NCBI RefSeq assembly: GCF_000473065.1
Contig: NZ_AXAZ01000018.1
Location: forward strand, 1 to 64,000
Reading direction: 5' to 3'
Length of the DNA stretch: 64,000 nucleotides
Source: Bradyrhizobium sp. WSM1743
GTDB lineage: Bacteria > Pseudomonadota > Alphaproteobacteria > Rhizobiales > Xanthobacteraceae
The first letter of the stretch is position 1, and every line of letters starts with the position of its first letter. The notes beneath the pieces were generated by a model. That model made no database searches. It saw only the letters and a program-made list of their open reading frames with translations, and was not told where the DNA came from. Both the position numbers and the translations under genes were made by a program. This document shows positions 24,366-33,052 of the stretch, one piece after another.

Positions 24366-25343
24366 ATGAATCGCCGCGAGTGCCTGGCGCTTCTTGAGAT
24401 GATCGTGGCGCTGCCGGCTCCGGTACTGGGGCAGCAGCCGGACACGGCGCGGCGGCTCGGTGTGCTCTCGGTCACGGCCGCCGATGACGCGATCGGGCAG
24501 GCGCGCAGCATGATCCTGGTCGAGGCGCTCGCGGGCCAGGGCTGGAAGGAGCGCGACAACCTCAAGATCGATTGGCGCAGCGGCGGCGGCGACCGCGCTC
24601 GCATCGCGCAGCTTGCGGACGAGCTGATCGCGCTCAAGCCCGATATCCTGCTCGCGGTCGGCACGCCCTCGGTGGAGGAGCTGCGCCGGCGCACCGCGAC
24701 GATCCCGATCGTGTTCGCCGTCGTCACCGATCCCGTCAGCCAGGGCTTTGTCGAAAACCTCGCGCATCCCGGCGGTAACATCACCGGCTTCACCGATTAC
24801 GACGGCCCCTTGGCCGGCAAATGGCTGGAGATGCTGACCCAGGTCACACCGCCCGTCCGCCGCGTGCTCGTCGTCTACAATCCCGCCACCGCGCCATTCG
24901 CGCCCCTGATGATGCGCACGATCGAGGACGCCGCTCGGACACTGCGCCTGACGGTCGAGCCCGCGCCCGTCCATGACGCCGCCTCGATCGGGGCATTGGC
25001 TTCGCGGCAAGACGGCGCCATCCTGGTCCTGCCGGACTTCTTCACCATGGCCAACCGCGCGCAACTGCTCTCGGCGATCGCACAGGCGCGCGTGCCCGCG
25101 GTGTTCTGGAGCCGGACCTTCGTCGACGAGGGCGGGCTGATGTCCTACAGCACCGACAGCGCCGAGCAGCTCCGGCGTGCGGCTTCCTACATCGATCGCA
25201 TTCTGAAGGGCGCGCACGCGGCCGACCTCCCGGTCCAGAACCCCACCAAGTTCGAGCTGGTGATCAACCTCAAGGCGGCCAGCGCGCTTGGCGTCATGCT
25301 TTCCCCAGGCCTGCTCGCAATTGCGAATGACGTGATCGAATGA
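24366..25343 (+). CDS. ABC transporter substrate-binding protein, TrpX/DUF534 type
   Basis: A 325-residue protein of the ABC-type periplasmic binding family (COG2984, DUF534-like). The N-terminus (RRECLALLEMIVALPAPVLGQQ) is only a weak signal peptide. The RRLGVLSVT strand and the VTDPVSQGFVENLAHPGGNITGF segment are typical of the family. No permease or ATPase gene is adjacent, so it is an orphan, as is common for this family in Bradyrhizobium. It starts ten bases after the hemH stop and may be co-transcribed. The ligand is unknown. Confidence 0.8.
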   Translation: MNRRECLALLEMIVALPAPVLGQQPDTARRLGVLSVTAADDAIGQARSMILVEALAGQGWKERDNLKIDWRSGGGDRARIAQLADELIALKPDILLAVGTPSVEELRRRTATIPIVFAVVTDPVSQGFVENLAHPGGNITGFTDYDGPLAGKWLEMLTQVTPPVRRVLVVYNPATAPFAPLMMRTIEDAARTLRLTVEPAPVHDAASIGALASRQDGAILVLPDFFTMANRAQLLSAIAQARVPAVFWSRTFVDEGGLMSYSTDSAEQLRRAASYIDRILKGAHAADLPVQNPTKFELVINLKAASALGVMLSPGLLAIANDVIE

Positions 25344-25585
25344 AGCCGCCCGTGGCTGACGCCTGGCCCGCATTCGTTAATTTCCGCCGCTAGGTCTGCG
25401 CCTCCACGCTTTCAAGAGCCGCTCGCAAATACATATCGAGATCGTTCTCTCCTTCGACGCCTTGTGCAGAATTGCGCCGATGCCGACGTGAATTGCGACC
25501 GCTGAACCAGTAGGATTGTGATCCCGACCAATGACAGCGCCGGAAAGGACTTTTTCCCGACTTCTTTTCCCGGCTTGGAGGACAT

Positions 25586-26584
25586 ATGAGCGGTTTCGAC
25601 ATTTTCGCGATTGTTCTGGTATTGCTCGTCATCGTCACGCTGGTGGCCGGCGTGAAGACGGTGCCGCAGGGCTATGACTGGACCATCGAACGGTTCGGCA
25701 AATACACCCAGACGCTCAGCCCCGGGCTCAATCTGATCGTGCCCTATTTCGATCGCGTCGGACGTAAGATCAACATGATGGAGCAGGTGATCGACATCCC
25801 CGAGCAGGAGGTGATCACCAAGGACAACGCCACCGTGACGGTGGACGGCGTCGCGTTTTATCAGGTGTTTGACGCCGCGAAGGCGAGCTACGAGGTCGCC
25901 AATCTCAACCAGGCGATCACCGTCCTGACCATGACCAACATCCGCTCGGTGATGGGCTCGATGGACCTCGACCAGGTGCTGTCGCATCGCGACGAGATCA
26001 ACGAACGCCTGTTGCGCGTCGTCGATGCCGCGGTCTCGCCGTGGGGCGTCAAGGTCAACCGCATCGAGATCAAGGACATCGTGCCGCCCGCCGACCTCGT
26101 CGAGGCCATGGGCAGGCAGATGAAGGCCGAGCGCGTCAAGCGCGCCGACATACTCGCCGCCGAAGGCCAGCGCCAGTCGGAGATCCTGCGCGCCGAGGGC
26201 GCCAAGCAGGGCCAGATCCTCCAGGCCGAAGGCCGCCGCGAGGCCGCCTTCCGCGATGCCGAGGCGCGCGAGCGTCTGGCCGAGGCCGAGGCGAAAGCGA
26301 CCCAGGCGGTGTCGGAGGCCATCTCCAAGGGCGACGTCGCCGCGTTGAACTATTTTATCGCCGATAAATATATCAAGGCGTTCGGCCAGTTCGCGGATGC
26401 GCCGAACCAGAAGATCATCATGTTGCCGGTGGAAGCCGTGAGCATGCTGGGCTCGCTCGCCGGCATCGGCGAGATCGCCAAGGCGACGTTCGGCGAGAGT
26501 GCTGCATCCGCAGTCGCTGCCGCGCGCCGCGGCGGATCGGTCCCGTCGTCGGGCCCGACGCCGCCCGCGGTGCCGCCGCAGTAA
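25586..26584 (+). CDS. SPFH/band 7 domain protein (QmcA/stomatin-like)
   Basis: A 332-residue protein with one N-terminal membrane helix (FDIFAIVLVLLVIVTLVAGVKTV) followed by an SPFH domain (VPQGYDWTIERFGKYTQTLSPGLNLIVP onward to about residue 180), then a long charged coiled coil rich in Ala, Glu and Arg (about 185-250). Such proteins oligomerise in membrane microdomains and support protease or membrane quality control. GGAGGACAT precedes the ATG at 25586. The NfeD partner follows 25 bases later, the classical SPFH-NfeD pair. Confidence 0.9.
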   Translation: MSGFDIFAIVLVLLVIVTLVAGVKTVPQGYDWTIERFGKYTQTLSPGLNLIVPYFDRVGRKINMMEQVIDIPEQEVITKDNATVTVDGVAFYQVFDAAKASYEVANLNQAITVLTMTNIRSVMGSMDLDQVLSHRDEINERLLRVVDAAVSPWGVKVNRIEIKDIVPPADLVEAMGRQMKAERVKRADILAAEGQRQSEILRAEGAKQGQILQAEGRREAAFRDAEARERLAEAEAKATQAVSEAISKGDVAALNYFIADKYIKAFGQFADAPNQKIIMLPVEAVSMLGSLAGIGEIAKATFGESAASAVAAARRGGSVPSSGPTPPAVPPQ

Positions 26585-26609
26585 CGGGGTATTTTGCAGA
26601 GGTCGTGTC

Positions 26610-27053
26610 ATGACCGACATGTTCGTATCGCTGGGCAACTGGAATTGGCTGATCTTCGGCTTCATCCTGATGGCGCTGGAGGTGCTGGCGCCGGGCATCT
26701 TCCTGTTCTGGCTCGGCCTCGCTGCGCTGCTCGTCGGCTTGATCTCGTTCGCTGTTGCCATCTCCTGGCAGATCCAGCTCGTGATGTTCGCGATCTTTGC
26801 AGCAGCAGCCGTGCCGGTGTGGCGCCGCCTCGCCAAGCCGAAGCCGGACGCGAGCACGAGCCCATTTCTCAACAAGCGCGCCGAGGCCTTGCTCGGCCGT
26901 GAGTTCACGCTGGAGAAGCCGATCATCGACGGTTCAGGCACCGTCCGGATCGGCGACACGGTCTGGCGCGTGGCTGAGCCCGATACGCCGGCCGGCACGC
27001 GGGTCAAGGTGGTGCAGGTCGACGGCGCGAATCTGACGGTCGCGGCGGCGTGA
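26610..27053 (+). CDS. NfeD family membrane protein
   Basis: A 147-residue protein of the short NfeD (YbbK/QmcB-like) type: three hydrophobic helices in residues 10-75 (WLIFGFILMALEVLAPGIFLFWLGLAALLVGL, then WQIQLVMFAIFAAAAVPV), then a C-terminal OB-fold domain of about 70 residues beginning LNKRAEALLGREFTL. It partners the SPFH protein encoded just upstream. ATG at 26610 has AGAGG nine bases before it; the longer frame from 26499 overlaps the SPFH gene and is rejected. Confidence 0.88.
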   Translation: MTDMFVSLGNWNWLIFGFILMALEVLAPGIFLFWLGLAALLVGLISFAVAISWQIQLVMFAIFAAAAVPVWRRLAKPKPDASTSPFLNKRAEALLGREFTLEKPIIDGSGTVRIGDTVWRVAEPDTPAGTRVKVVQVDGANLTVAAA

Positions 27054-27063
27054 TTCTTTCTTC

Positions 27064-27205
27064 CCCTCTCCCCCTGTGTGGGAGAGGGTGGCTCGCCGCG
27101 TAGCGGCGAGACGGGTGAGGGGTATCTCTCCTCAAACGCGATGCTAGTCGGGGAGAGATACCCTCATCCGGCGCTTCGCGCGCCAACTTCTCCCACAAGG
27201 GACGG
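27064..27205. repeat. intergenic palindromic repeat, CCCTCTCCC family
   Basis: Contains GGGAGAGGG/CCCTCTCC, TCGCCGCGTAGCGGCGA and GGTATCTCTCC/GGAGAGATACC inverted arms, a pattern common between convergent genes in Bradyrhizobium. It lies between the NfeD and HxlR genes. Confidence 0.65.
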
Positions 27206-27236
27206 AAGAAAGGAGCATGCGGCATGCTTTCAGATT

Positions 27237-27554
27237 TTACCTCTTCCACCTCTCCGCAAACCTGTGCAGCGGCATGAACGTCTCGTACAATTCCCGCCCC
27301 AGCGGCGTCAGTCCGTAACCTCCACCGTCACCCAGCTCCACGAAGCCTGCCTCGCGCAGTTCGGTCAGCCGCGCTTGCAGCACCGTGGGCGAGGCCTCAT
27401 CGCAGGCGGTGCGCAGGGCGCGCGAGGTGAGCGGCTCTTCGCGCAGCTCCCACAATATCCGCAGGCTCCAGCGCCGGCCGAGCAGGTCGAGCAATGCCAT
27501 GATCGGCCGCGAGCCGCGGACGCTGCGTGTCGTGGAGCCAGCCTGTTTCGCCAT
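27237..27554 (-). CDS. HxlR family transcriptional regulator
   Basis: A 105-residue winged-helix DNA-binding protein. The LLGRRWSLRILWEL segment is the HxlR hallmark (GxKWxxxIL-like), followed by the recognition helix ASPTVLQARLTELREAGFV and the wing with YGLTPLGREL. It lacks the usual N-terminal Cys, so redox sensing is not indicated. ATG at 27554 is preferred; the longer frame to 27656 runs into the divergent gene. It very likely controls the divergent carboxymuconolactone-decarboxylase-like gene through the twin operators at 27573-27614. Confidence 0.85.
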   Translation of the reverse strand: MAKQAGSTTRSVRGSRPIMALLDLLGRRWSLRILWELREEPLTSRALRTACDEASPTVLQARLTELREAGFVELGDGGGYGLTPLGRELYETFMPLHRFAERWKR

Positions 27555-27572
27555 CGTCGCCCCTTGCGTCGT

Positions 27573-27614
27573 GCTACAAATAATGTAGCGTGCTGCTGCT
27601 ACTATAAATGTAGC
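27573..27614. promoter_or_regulatory. twin operators in the HxlR divergent promoter
   Basis: Two 17-base sites with the same form are spaced 25 bases apart: GCTACAAATAATGTAGC at 27573-27589 (perfect GCTACA/TGTAGC arms) and GCTACTATAAATGTAGC at 27598-27614. Both are AT-rich in the centre. They lie between the regulator and the divergent gene and are the natural binding sites for the HxlR dimer. Confidence 0.75.
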
Positions 27615-27628
27615 AAAGGAGCCGGCCC

Positions 27629-28192
27629 ATGTCTTCCGCCATGTCCGAAGCCACACCGCGCATCGCCCCGCTCATGCCCCCTTATCCCCCGAAGATCCAG
27701 GCGCAGTTCGACCGCATCATGCGCGGCGCGCCGCCGCTGGCGCTGTTTCGGGTGATGGCGGGCCACAGCCGCGCCTGGGACAAGTTTCGCGCCGGCGGCC
27801 TGCTCGATGCCGGCCCGGTCTCCTTGCGTACACGCGAGATCGTGATCAATCGCACCTGTGCGCTGAACAGATGCGAATACGAATGGGGCGTGCATGTCGC
27901 GATCTTTGCCGGGCCGGCAGAGCTCACCGAGGACGAAGTGCGTGCGACGGTGCAGGGCGATGCAGCATCAGCATGCTGGTCGCCGGCCGAGCAGGCGCTG
28001 ATTGCAGCCCTTGATGCGTTGCATCATCGCGCGACATTCACGGACGAGGAGTTCGCGGCGCTGTCGGCGCATTACGACGAGGCGCAGATTCTGGAGATCA
28101 TGCTCCTGTGCGGCTTCTATCGCACGGTGTCGTATCTGGCGAACGGGCTACGGCTGCCGCTGGAGGAGAACGCCGCGCGGTTTCCGGCGTAG
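27629..28192 (+). CDS. carboxymuconolactone decarboxylase-like protein
   Basis: A 187-residue protein of the AhpD/CMD superfamily. The segment SLRTREIVINRTCALNRCEYEWGVHV holds a Cys-x-x-x-Cys pair (CALNRC) and a His in the usual positions, although AhpD has C-x-x-C. Proteins of this type act as peroxide-linked reductases or lactone decarboxylases; the exact reaction is open. ATG at 27629 follows GGAG by seven bases. It is divergent from, and probably regulated by, the HxlR regulator, which often responds to aldehydes or quinones. Confidence 0.82.
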   Translation: MSSAMSEATPRIAPLMPPYPPKIQAQFDRIMRGAPPLALFRVMAGHSRAWDKFRAGGLLDAGPVSLRTREIVINRTCALNRCEYEWGVHVAIFAGPAELTEDEVRATVQGDAASACWSPAEQALIAALDALHHRATFTDEEFAALSAHYDEAQILEIMLLCGFYRTVSYLANGLRLPLEENAARFPA

Positions 28193-28199
28193 CCTAGCT

Positions 28200-28298
28200 G
28201 TCATTCCGGGGCACGCGAAGCGTGAACCCGGAATCTCGAGATTCTCAGGTGCGCGAGTGCGCACCATAGTTCGATGCTTCGCATCGCCCCGGAATGAC
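28200..28298. repeat. mosaic palindrome, TCATTCCGGGGC family
   Basis: Third copy of the family at 5601-5700 with GTCATTCCGGGGC / GCCCCGGAATGAC arms, the GAATCTCGAGATTC centre and GGTGCGCGAGTGCGCACC hairpin. It separates the convergent CMD-like and kpsF genes. Confidence 0.8.
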
Positions 28299-28300
28299 GA

Positions 28301-29308
28301 TTAAGCCACCCCCGCGCGCAGCAGATCGTGCAGATGCACGATGCCCACCACCTTGCTCGCCTCGGTCACCAGCAGCGTCGTGATCTTGCGGGTGTTCAGC
28401 ACCTCGATCATCTCGGTCGCGAGCATCGAGGGCGGCACGGTCTTCGGCTGCTTCGTCATGATCTCGTCGACCGTCACCGTCAAAAGGTCGGGCCGCATGT
28501 GACGGCGCAGATCGCCGTCGGTGATGATGCCGACAGCCTCGCCTGCATCGTTGACGATGCAGACGCAGCCGAGCCCCTTGGCCGACATCTCGACCACGGC
28601 CTCCGACATCTGGGTGCCTTCAGGCTTGAGCGGGATCTCCGCGCCCGTGCGCATGTAGTCGCGCACGAATTTCAGCATCGCGCCCAGCTTGCCGCCGGGG
28701 TGGAAATGCGCGAACTCCAGCGCGGTGAAGCCGCGGCCTTCGAGCAGCGCGATCGCGATGGCGTCGCCGATCGCGGCCTGCATCAGGGTCGAGGTGGTCG
28801 GCGCCAGATTGTGCGGGCAGGCCTCGCGCGCCTTCGGCAGCTCGATCACGAGATCGGCGGCCTGGCCGAGCGAGGACGCCGCATTCGACGTCACCGCGAT
28901 CATGGGGATCGCGAACCGCGCCGAATAGTTCACGAGGTTCTTCATCTCCGGCTGCTCGCCGGACCAGGACAGCGCCATGATGACGTCGTCGGTGGTGATC
29001 ATGCCGAGATCGCCATGGCCGGCTTCGGCGGCGTGCACGAAGAAGGCGGGCGTGCCGGTCGAGGCCAGCGTCGCGGCGATCTTGCGCCCCATATGGCCTG
29101 ACTTGCCGAGACCGGTGACGATGACGCGGCCCTTGGCCTGCCGGATCAGCTCGACGGCCTTGGCGAAGGTCGCGCCGAGCGGGCCGCGCAGGGCGGCGGC
29201 GAGCGCGTTGATGCCGCCGCTCTCCGTCTCCAGCGTGCGGAGCGCGGATTCGACGCTTGTCGGAATGGGGCCGGATGATGCGGTCATCAGCGGTTTCGAG
29301 CTCGGCAT
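28301..29308 (-). CDS. kpsF: arabinose-5-phosphate isomerase, KpsF/GutQ family
   Basis: Interconverts ribulose-5-phosphate and arabinose-5-phosphate, the first step of KDO synthesis for lipopolysaccharide. The 335-residue protein has an N-terminal SIS sugar-isomerase domain (about 40-180; GRVIVTGLGKSGHMGRKIAATLASTGTPAFFVHAAEA spans the substrate site) and two C-terminal CBS domains (about 215-335, including IVNDAGEAVGIITDGDLRRHM). ATG at 29308 is taken; ATG at 29287 would also keep all domains. No KDO gene is adjacent. Confidence 0.92.
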   Translation of the reverse strand: MPSSKPLMTASSGPIPTSVESALRTLETESGGINALAAALRGPLGATFAKAVELIRQAKGRVIVTGLGKSGHMGRKIAATLASTGTPAFFVHAAEAGHGDLGMITTDDVIMALSWSGEQPEMKNLVNYSARFAIPMIAVTSNAASSLGQAADLVIELPKAREACPHNLAPTTSTLMQAAIGDAIAIALLEGRGFTALEFAHFHPGGKLGAMLKFVRDYMRTGAEIPLKPEGTQMSEAVVEMSAKGLGCVCIVNDAGEAVGIITDGDLRRHMRPDLLTVTVDEIMTKQPKTVPPSMLATEMIEVLNTRKITTLLVTEASKVVGIVHLHDLLRAGVA

Positions 29309-29499
29309 GGTCTGGTCCAGGGAGGAGGGGTGTTGGCCCGTTGGCGCCTGCTTAGCACGCCCCGGTCAGCGAGGCGACGAGAGCGCCAACACCCTCAACG
29401 GGTCATTAACCATAATTGTTTTAACTCCATTAACGATGGTTCCCGCCAGCCGGCGGGGGCGATCGTAAAAGTGTTTGATTTCGTTGGGGTAATTCTATC

Positions 29500-31242
29500 G
29501 TGGGGTCGTCTCCAGGCAGGAGCCGGAGCAAACGCGCGCAGTTCCTGCGCGCGGCTTTGCCATGCTTGACGCTGACGGCCCTCGGAAGCGGCCCTGCGGC
29601 CGCCCAGAGCCTCACGCCCGACCTGTTCAATCCCAACCGCGGCGGCTTTGCCTCGCCCGACACGTTGCCGACGCGCCGCACGGCGGGCGTGCCGCAGGCG
29701 CCGTCGGATGCGTTGCCGGCGCTGCCCGATCCCAATGCCGATCCGCGCAAGGCCCGCGAGAGGCCGGCGACCTCGCGCGTCGGTCAGGTCCCGACTTACG
29801 GCCTGCCCGCCGCCACCGGCGCCAACAGCTCCGGCTACGACTCGCTCAACCGCAAACGGCAGCAGCCAAAGCTATATCCTGGCCAGCCGAAGCCGAAGCG
29901 TCCCGTCGGCCCCGGTTCGCCGCAGCCACCAGTAACGCCGGTCACGACGCTGGGCCCGCCGCGCATCGCGCCGCCGCCGTCCGAGACCGCGCACAAGACG
30001 CCGGTAGCCCCGGCGATGGCCGGCAGCGTGCCCGGCCAGCCACTGCGCCGCCGTCTCAAGCTCGATGAGGATCCGTTCGGCGCGGTCGGCGATTATGCCG
30101 GCAGCTTCCTGATCAAGGGCGCGCTCGAGCTCTCCACCGGTTACGACACCAATCCGACGCGCCTCAACAAGCCGGTCGGTTCGCCGGTCTATGTGGTCGC
30201 GCCCGATCTCCTCGTGGTGTCCGATTGGGAGCGCCACGCGCTGGTCGCCGATTTGCGCGGCTCGTTCTCGGGCTACACCAACGACATGCCGGCGACGATC
30301 AACGGCTTCGCCTCGCCGTCGCCGGTCGAGGCCAATCGTCCCGATTTCACCGGCCATGTCGATGGCCGGCTCGACGTCACCCGCGATTTCAAGCTGACCT
30401 CGCAGCTGCGCCTGCGGCTCGCCACCGACAATCCCGGCAGCCCGAACGTGCAGGCCGGCCTGCAGAAATATCCTGTTTACGCCGCCTACGGCACTACGAT
30501 CGGCTTCGACCAGACCTTCAATCGCTTCCAGGTCGCCGCCGGCGCCACGGTCGATCGCACCGCCTACACGGATTCGAAACTCACCGACGGCTCGACCTTC
30601 AGCAACAATGATCGCGACTTCAATCAGTATGGTGGGGTCGGACGCTTCTCCTACGATCTGAAGCCGGGCCTGAAGCCCTTCGTCGAGATCCAGGGCGACA
30701 CCCGTGTCCACGACTTGGCCGCCGACCGCAACGGCTACTTCCGCGATTCGAACGGCGGCTATGCCAAGGTCGGCTCGTCCTTCGAATTCTCGCGCATCCT
30801 CACCGGCGAGATCTCGCTCGGCTATTCCGCGCGCAGCTACACCGACCCGCGCCTCAGCCAGCTCTCCGGCTTCCTCACCACGGGCTCGCTGATTTGGAAC
30901 GCCAGCGGCCTCACCACGGTGAAATTCTTCACCGACACGCAGATCGCCGAGACCACGATCCCCGGCTCCTCCGGCGTTCTGGTGCGCACCTACTCCGCCG
31001 AAGTCGACCACGACTTCCGCCGCTGGCTCACCGCCGTCGGCAAGTTCACCTACGGCACGCTCGACTACCAGGGCCAGAACCGCAACGACAAGACCTACTC
31101 GTTCGAAAGCAACCTGATCTACAAGCTCAACCGCAACATCTGGATCAAGGGCACGCTGCGGCACGACATCCTGGATTCGAACCAGGCGGGATCGAGCTCG
31201 CAGGGGACGGTGGTGATGTTGGGGGTGAGGCTGCAGAATTGA
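29500..31242 (+). CDS. outer membrane beta-barrel protein with Pro-rich leader
   Basis: A 580-residue exported protein. GTG at 29500 starts a signal peptide (RAALPCLTLTALGSGPAAAQ, cleavage about residue 36), followed by a Pro-rich disordered region to about residue 185 and a C-terminal region of alternating amphipathic strands (FLIKGALELSTGYDTNPTRL to VVMLGVRLQN) ending in an aromatic-free but otherwise porin-like strand. This is typical of outer-membrane proteins of the OMP_b-brl_2 type seen in Rhizobiales. Function is unknown. A spaced promoter region with ATTAACCATAATTG lies upstream (29400-29440). Confidence 0.75.
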   Translation: MGSSPGRSRSKRAQFLRAALPCLTLTALGSGPAAAQSLTPDLFNPNRGGFASPDTLPTRRTAGVPQAPSDALPALPDPNADPRKARERPATSRVGQVPTYGLPAATGANSSGYDSLNRKRQQPKLYPGQPKPKRPVGPGSPQPPVTPVTTLGPPRIAPPPSETAHKTPVAPAMAGSVPGQPLRRRLKLDEDPFGAVGDYAGSFLIKGALELSTGYDTNPTRLNKPVGSPVYVVAPDLLVVSDWERHALVADLRGSFSGYTNDMPATINGFASPSPVEANRPDFTGHVDGRLDVTRDFKLTSQLRLRLATDNPGSPNVQAGLQKYPVYAAYGTTIGFDQTFNRFQVAAGATVDRTAYTDSKLTDGSTFSNNDRDFNQYGGVGRFSYDLKPGLKPFVEIQGDTRVHDLAADRNGYFRDSNGGYAKVGSSFEFSRILTGEISLGYSARSYTDPRLSQLSGFLTTGSLIWNASGLTTVKFFTDTQIAETTIPGSSGVLVRTYSAEVDHDFRRWLTAVGKFTYGTLDYQGQNRNDKTYSFESNLIYKLNRNIWIKGTLRHDILDSNQAGSSSQGTVVMLGVRLQN

Positions 31243-31309
31243 GGGTGACGCGGAGCCGCGTTTGAGCGCATGCGGCTTCGTTGGCTCCGCTCTCGCTACG
31301 CACTCAGCT

Positions 31310-31412
31310 GTCATGCCCCGGCTTGACCGGGGCATCCAGTACGCCGCGGCCCTTTCCGCATACGTTTGGTGTCTCTGGAATACTGGATCGCCCGGTCAAG
31401 CCGGGCGATGAC
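31310..31412. repeat. intergenic palindrome, GTCATGCCCCGG family
   Basis: Inverted outer arms GTCATGCCCCGG and CCGGGCGATGAC with internal GCTTGACCGGGGC and GCCCGGTCAAGC hairpins; ATCCAGTA and TACTGGAT are inverted inside. It is related to the copy at 13192-13292 and lies between convergent genes. Confidence 0.75.
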
Positions 31413-31445
31413 ACCGTTTGCTGATTTGGCGGCGGAGCAGAAAAC

Positions 31446-32897
31446 TTACCGCGGCAGATCCGTCTTCCCCATCAGGAACGTATCGATCGACCTTGCGCAC
31501 AGCCGGCCCTCGCGGATGGCCCACACCACCAGCGACTGGCCTCTCCGCATATCGCCGGCGGTGAACACGTTCGGGCGCGAGGTCTGGTAGTCGAGCGTGT
31601 TGGCCTTGACGTTGCCGCGCGGGTCGAGCTCGACCGCGAGCATTCTCAGGAGGCCCTCATGCACGGGGTGGACGAAGCCCATGGCGAGCAGGACGAGCTC
31701 GGCGTCGAGCTCGAACTCGGTGCCGGCGATCGGCTTGAACTTGTCGTCGACGCGCACGCAATGCAGCTTCTTGACCTTCCCGTTCTCGCCGGTGAACTTC
31801 TGGGTCAGCACGGCGTATTCGCGGATCGCGCCTTCGGCCTGGCTGGAGGACGTGCGCATCTTCAGCGGCCAGTTCGGCCAGGTCAGGCCCTTGTTCTCGC
31901 GCTCGGGCGGAGCGGGCATGATCTCGAGCTGGGTCACCGAGAGCGCGCCTTGGCGCAGCGAGGTGCCGATGCAGTCCGAGCCGGTGTCGCCGCCGCCGAT
32001 GACGACGACATGGCTGCCGCCGGCCAAAATCTCCTGGACGCCGCCGAGCGGCTCCTCGGAGACGCGGCGGTTCTGCTGCGGCAGGAAGTCCATGGCGTAG
32101 TGAATCCCGGCGAGCTCGCGGCCGGGGATCGGCAGGTCGCGCGGGGCTTCCGCGCCGCCGGTCAGCGCCACGGCGTCATAGTCGTTGAGCAGCTCGCGCG
32201 GATCGACATTGCCTTCAGCGCCGACATGGCTGTTGTAGTGGAAGGTAACGCCTTCGGCTTCCATCTGCGCCACACGGCGGTCGATGACGCCCTTCTCCAT
32301 CTTGAAGTCGGGGATGCCGTAACGCAGCAGGCCGCCGGCCTTGGCGTACTTCTCGAACAGGTGCACGTCGTGGCCGGCGCGTGCCAGCTGCTGCGCGCAG
32401 GCCATGCCGGCCGGACCGGAGCCGATCACCGCGACTTTCTTGCCGGTCTTCTCTGCGGCCACTTCCGGCTTCAGCCAGCCATTGTCCCAGGCGCGATCGA
32501 CGATCGCGCATTCGATGGTCTTGATGGTGACGGGGTTGTCGTCGATGTTGAGCGTGCAGGACGCTTCGCACGGCGCCGGGCAAATGCGGCCCGTGAACTC
32601 CGGGAAATTGTTGGTCGAGTGCAGATTGCGCGACGCTTCTTCCCAATTGCCTTGATAGACGAGGTCGTTCCAGTCGGGGATCTGGTTGTTGACCGGGCAG
32701 CCAGGCGTTCCGGGCGCGACCGAGCCGGTGCCGTGGCAATAGGGAATGCCGCAGTTCATGCAGCGCGCGGCCTGATCGCGCACTTCCTTCTCGGAGAGCG
32801 GAACGACGAATTCCTTGTAATGCTTCACGCGCTCGCCGACCGGGGTGTACTTGCGGTCGTGCCGTTCGATTTCCAGAAAACCCGTGATCTTGCCCAT
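31446..32897 (-). CDS. gltD: glutamate synthase small subunit
   Basis: The 483-residue beta subunit of NADPH-dependent GOGAT. It transfers electrons from NADPH through FAD and two 4Fe-4S clusters to the large subunit. The N-terminal cysteines sit in [15 protein letters not shown] and CPAPCEASC; the FAD motif [14 protein letters not shown] and the NADPH motif [13 protein letters not shown] follow. Together with gltB it makes glutamate from glutamine and 2-oxoglutarate, the main nitrogen assimilation route. It lies downstream of gltB on the same strand, separated by about 155 bases that contain a palindromic repeat. Confidence 0.96.
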   Translation of the reverse strand: MGKITGFLEIERHDRKYTPVGERVKHYKEFVVPLSEKEVRDQAARCMNCGIPYCHGTGSVAPGTPGCPVNNQIPDWNDLVYQGNWEEASRNLHSTNNFPEFTGRICPAPCEASCTLNIDDNPVTIKTIECAIVDRAWDNGWLKPEVAAEKTGKKVAVIGSGPAGMACAQQLARAGHDVHLFEKYAKAGGLLRYGIPDFKMEKGVIDRRVAQMEAEGVTFHYNSHVGAEGNVDPRELLNDYDAVALTGGAEAPRDLPIPGRELAGIHYAMDFLPQQNRRVSEEPLGGVQEILAGGSHVVVIGGGDTGSDCIGTSLRQGALSVTQLEIMPAPPERENKGLTWPNWPLKMRTSSSQAEGAIREYAVLTQKFTGENGKVKKLHCVRVDDKFKPIAGTEFELDAELVLLAMGFVHPVHEGLLRMLAVELDPRGNVKANTLDYQTSRPNVFTAGDMRRGQSLVVWAIREGRLCARSIDTFLMGKTDLPR

Positions 32898-32940
32898 TAA
32901 ACCCGAAGTCCCTGCCGCTTAGTCGTTTGTTCTCTCATTC

Positions 32941-33045
32941 CTCATCCTGAGGAGCGGCGCACTCTTCGCGCCGCGTCTCGAAGGATAGAGGCCCGGATGG
33001 TGACCTCATGGTTCGAGACGCGCTTCGCGCTCCTCACCATGAGGG
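32941..33045. repeat. intergenic palindrome between gltB and gltD
   Basis: Inverted CTCATCCTGAGGAGCGGC / GCTCCTCACCATGAGG outer arms and inner GCGCCGCGTCTCGAA / TTCGAGACGCGC arms. Being between two co-oriented genes, it may stabilise the upstream message or cause partial termination in the gltB-gltD operon. Confidence 0.7.
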
Positions 33046-33052
33046 CTTTTTC

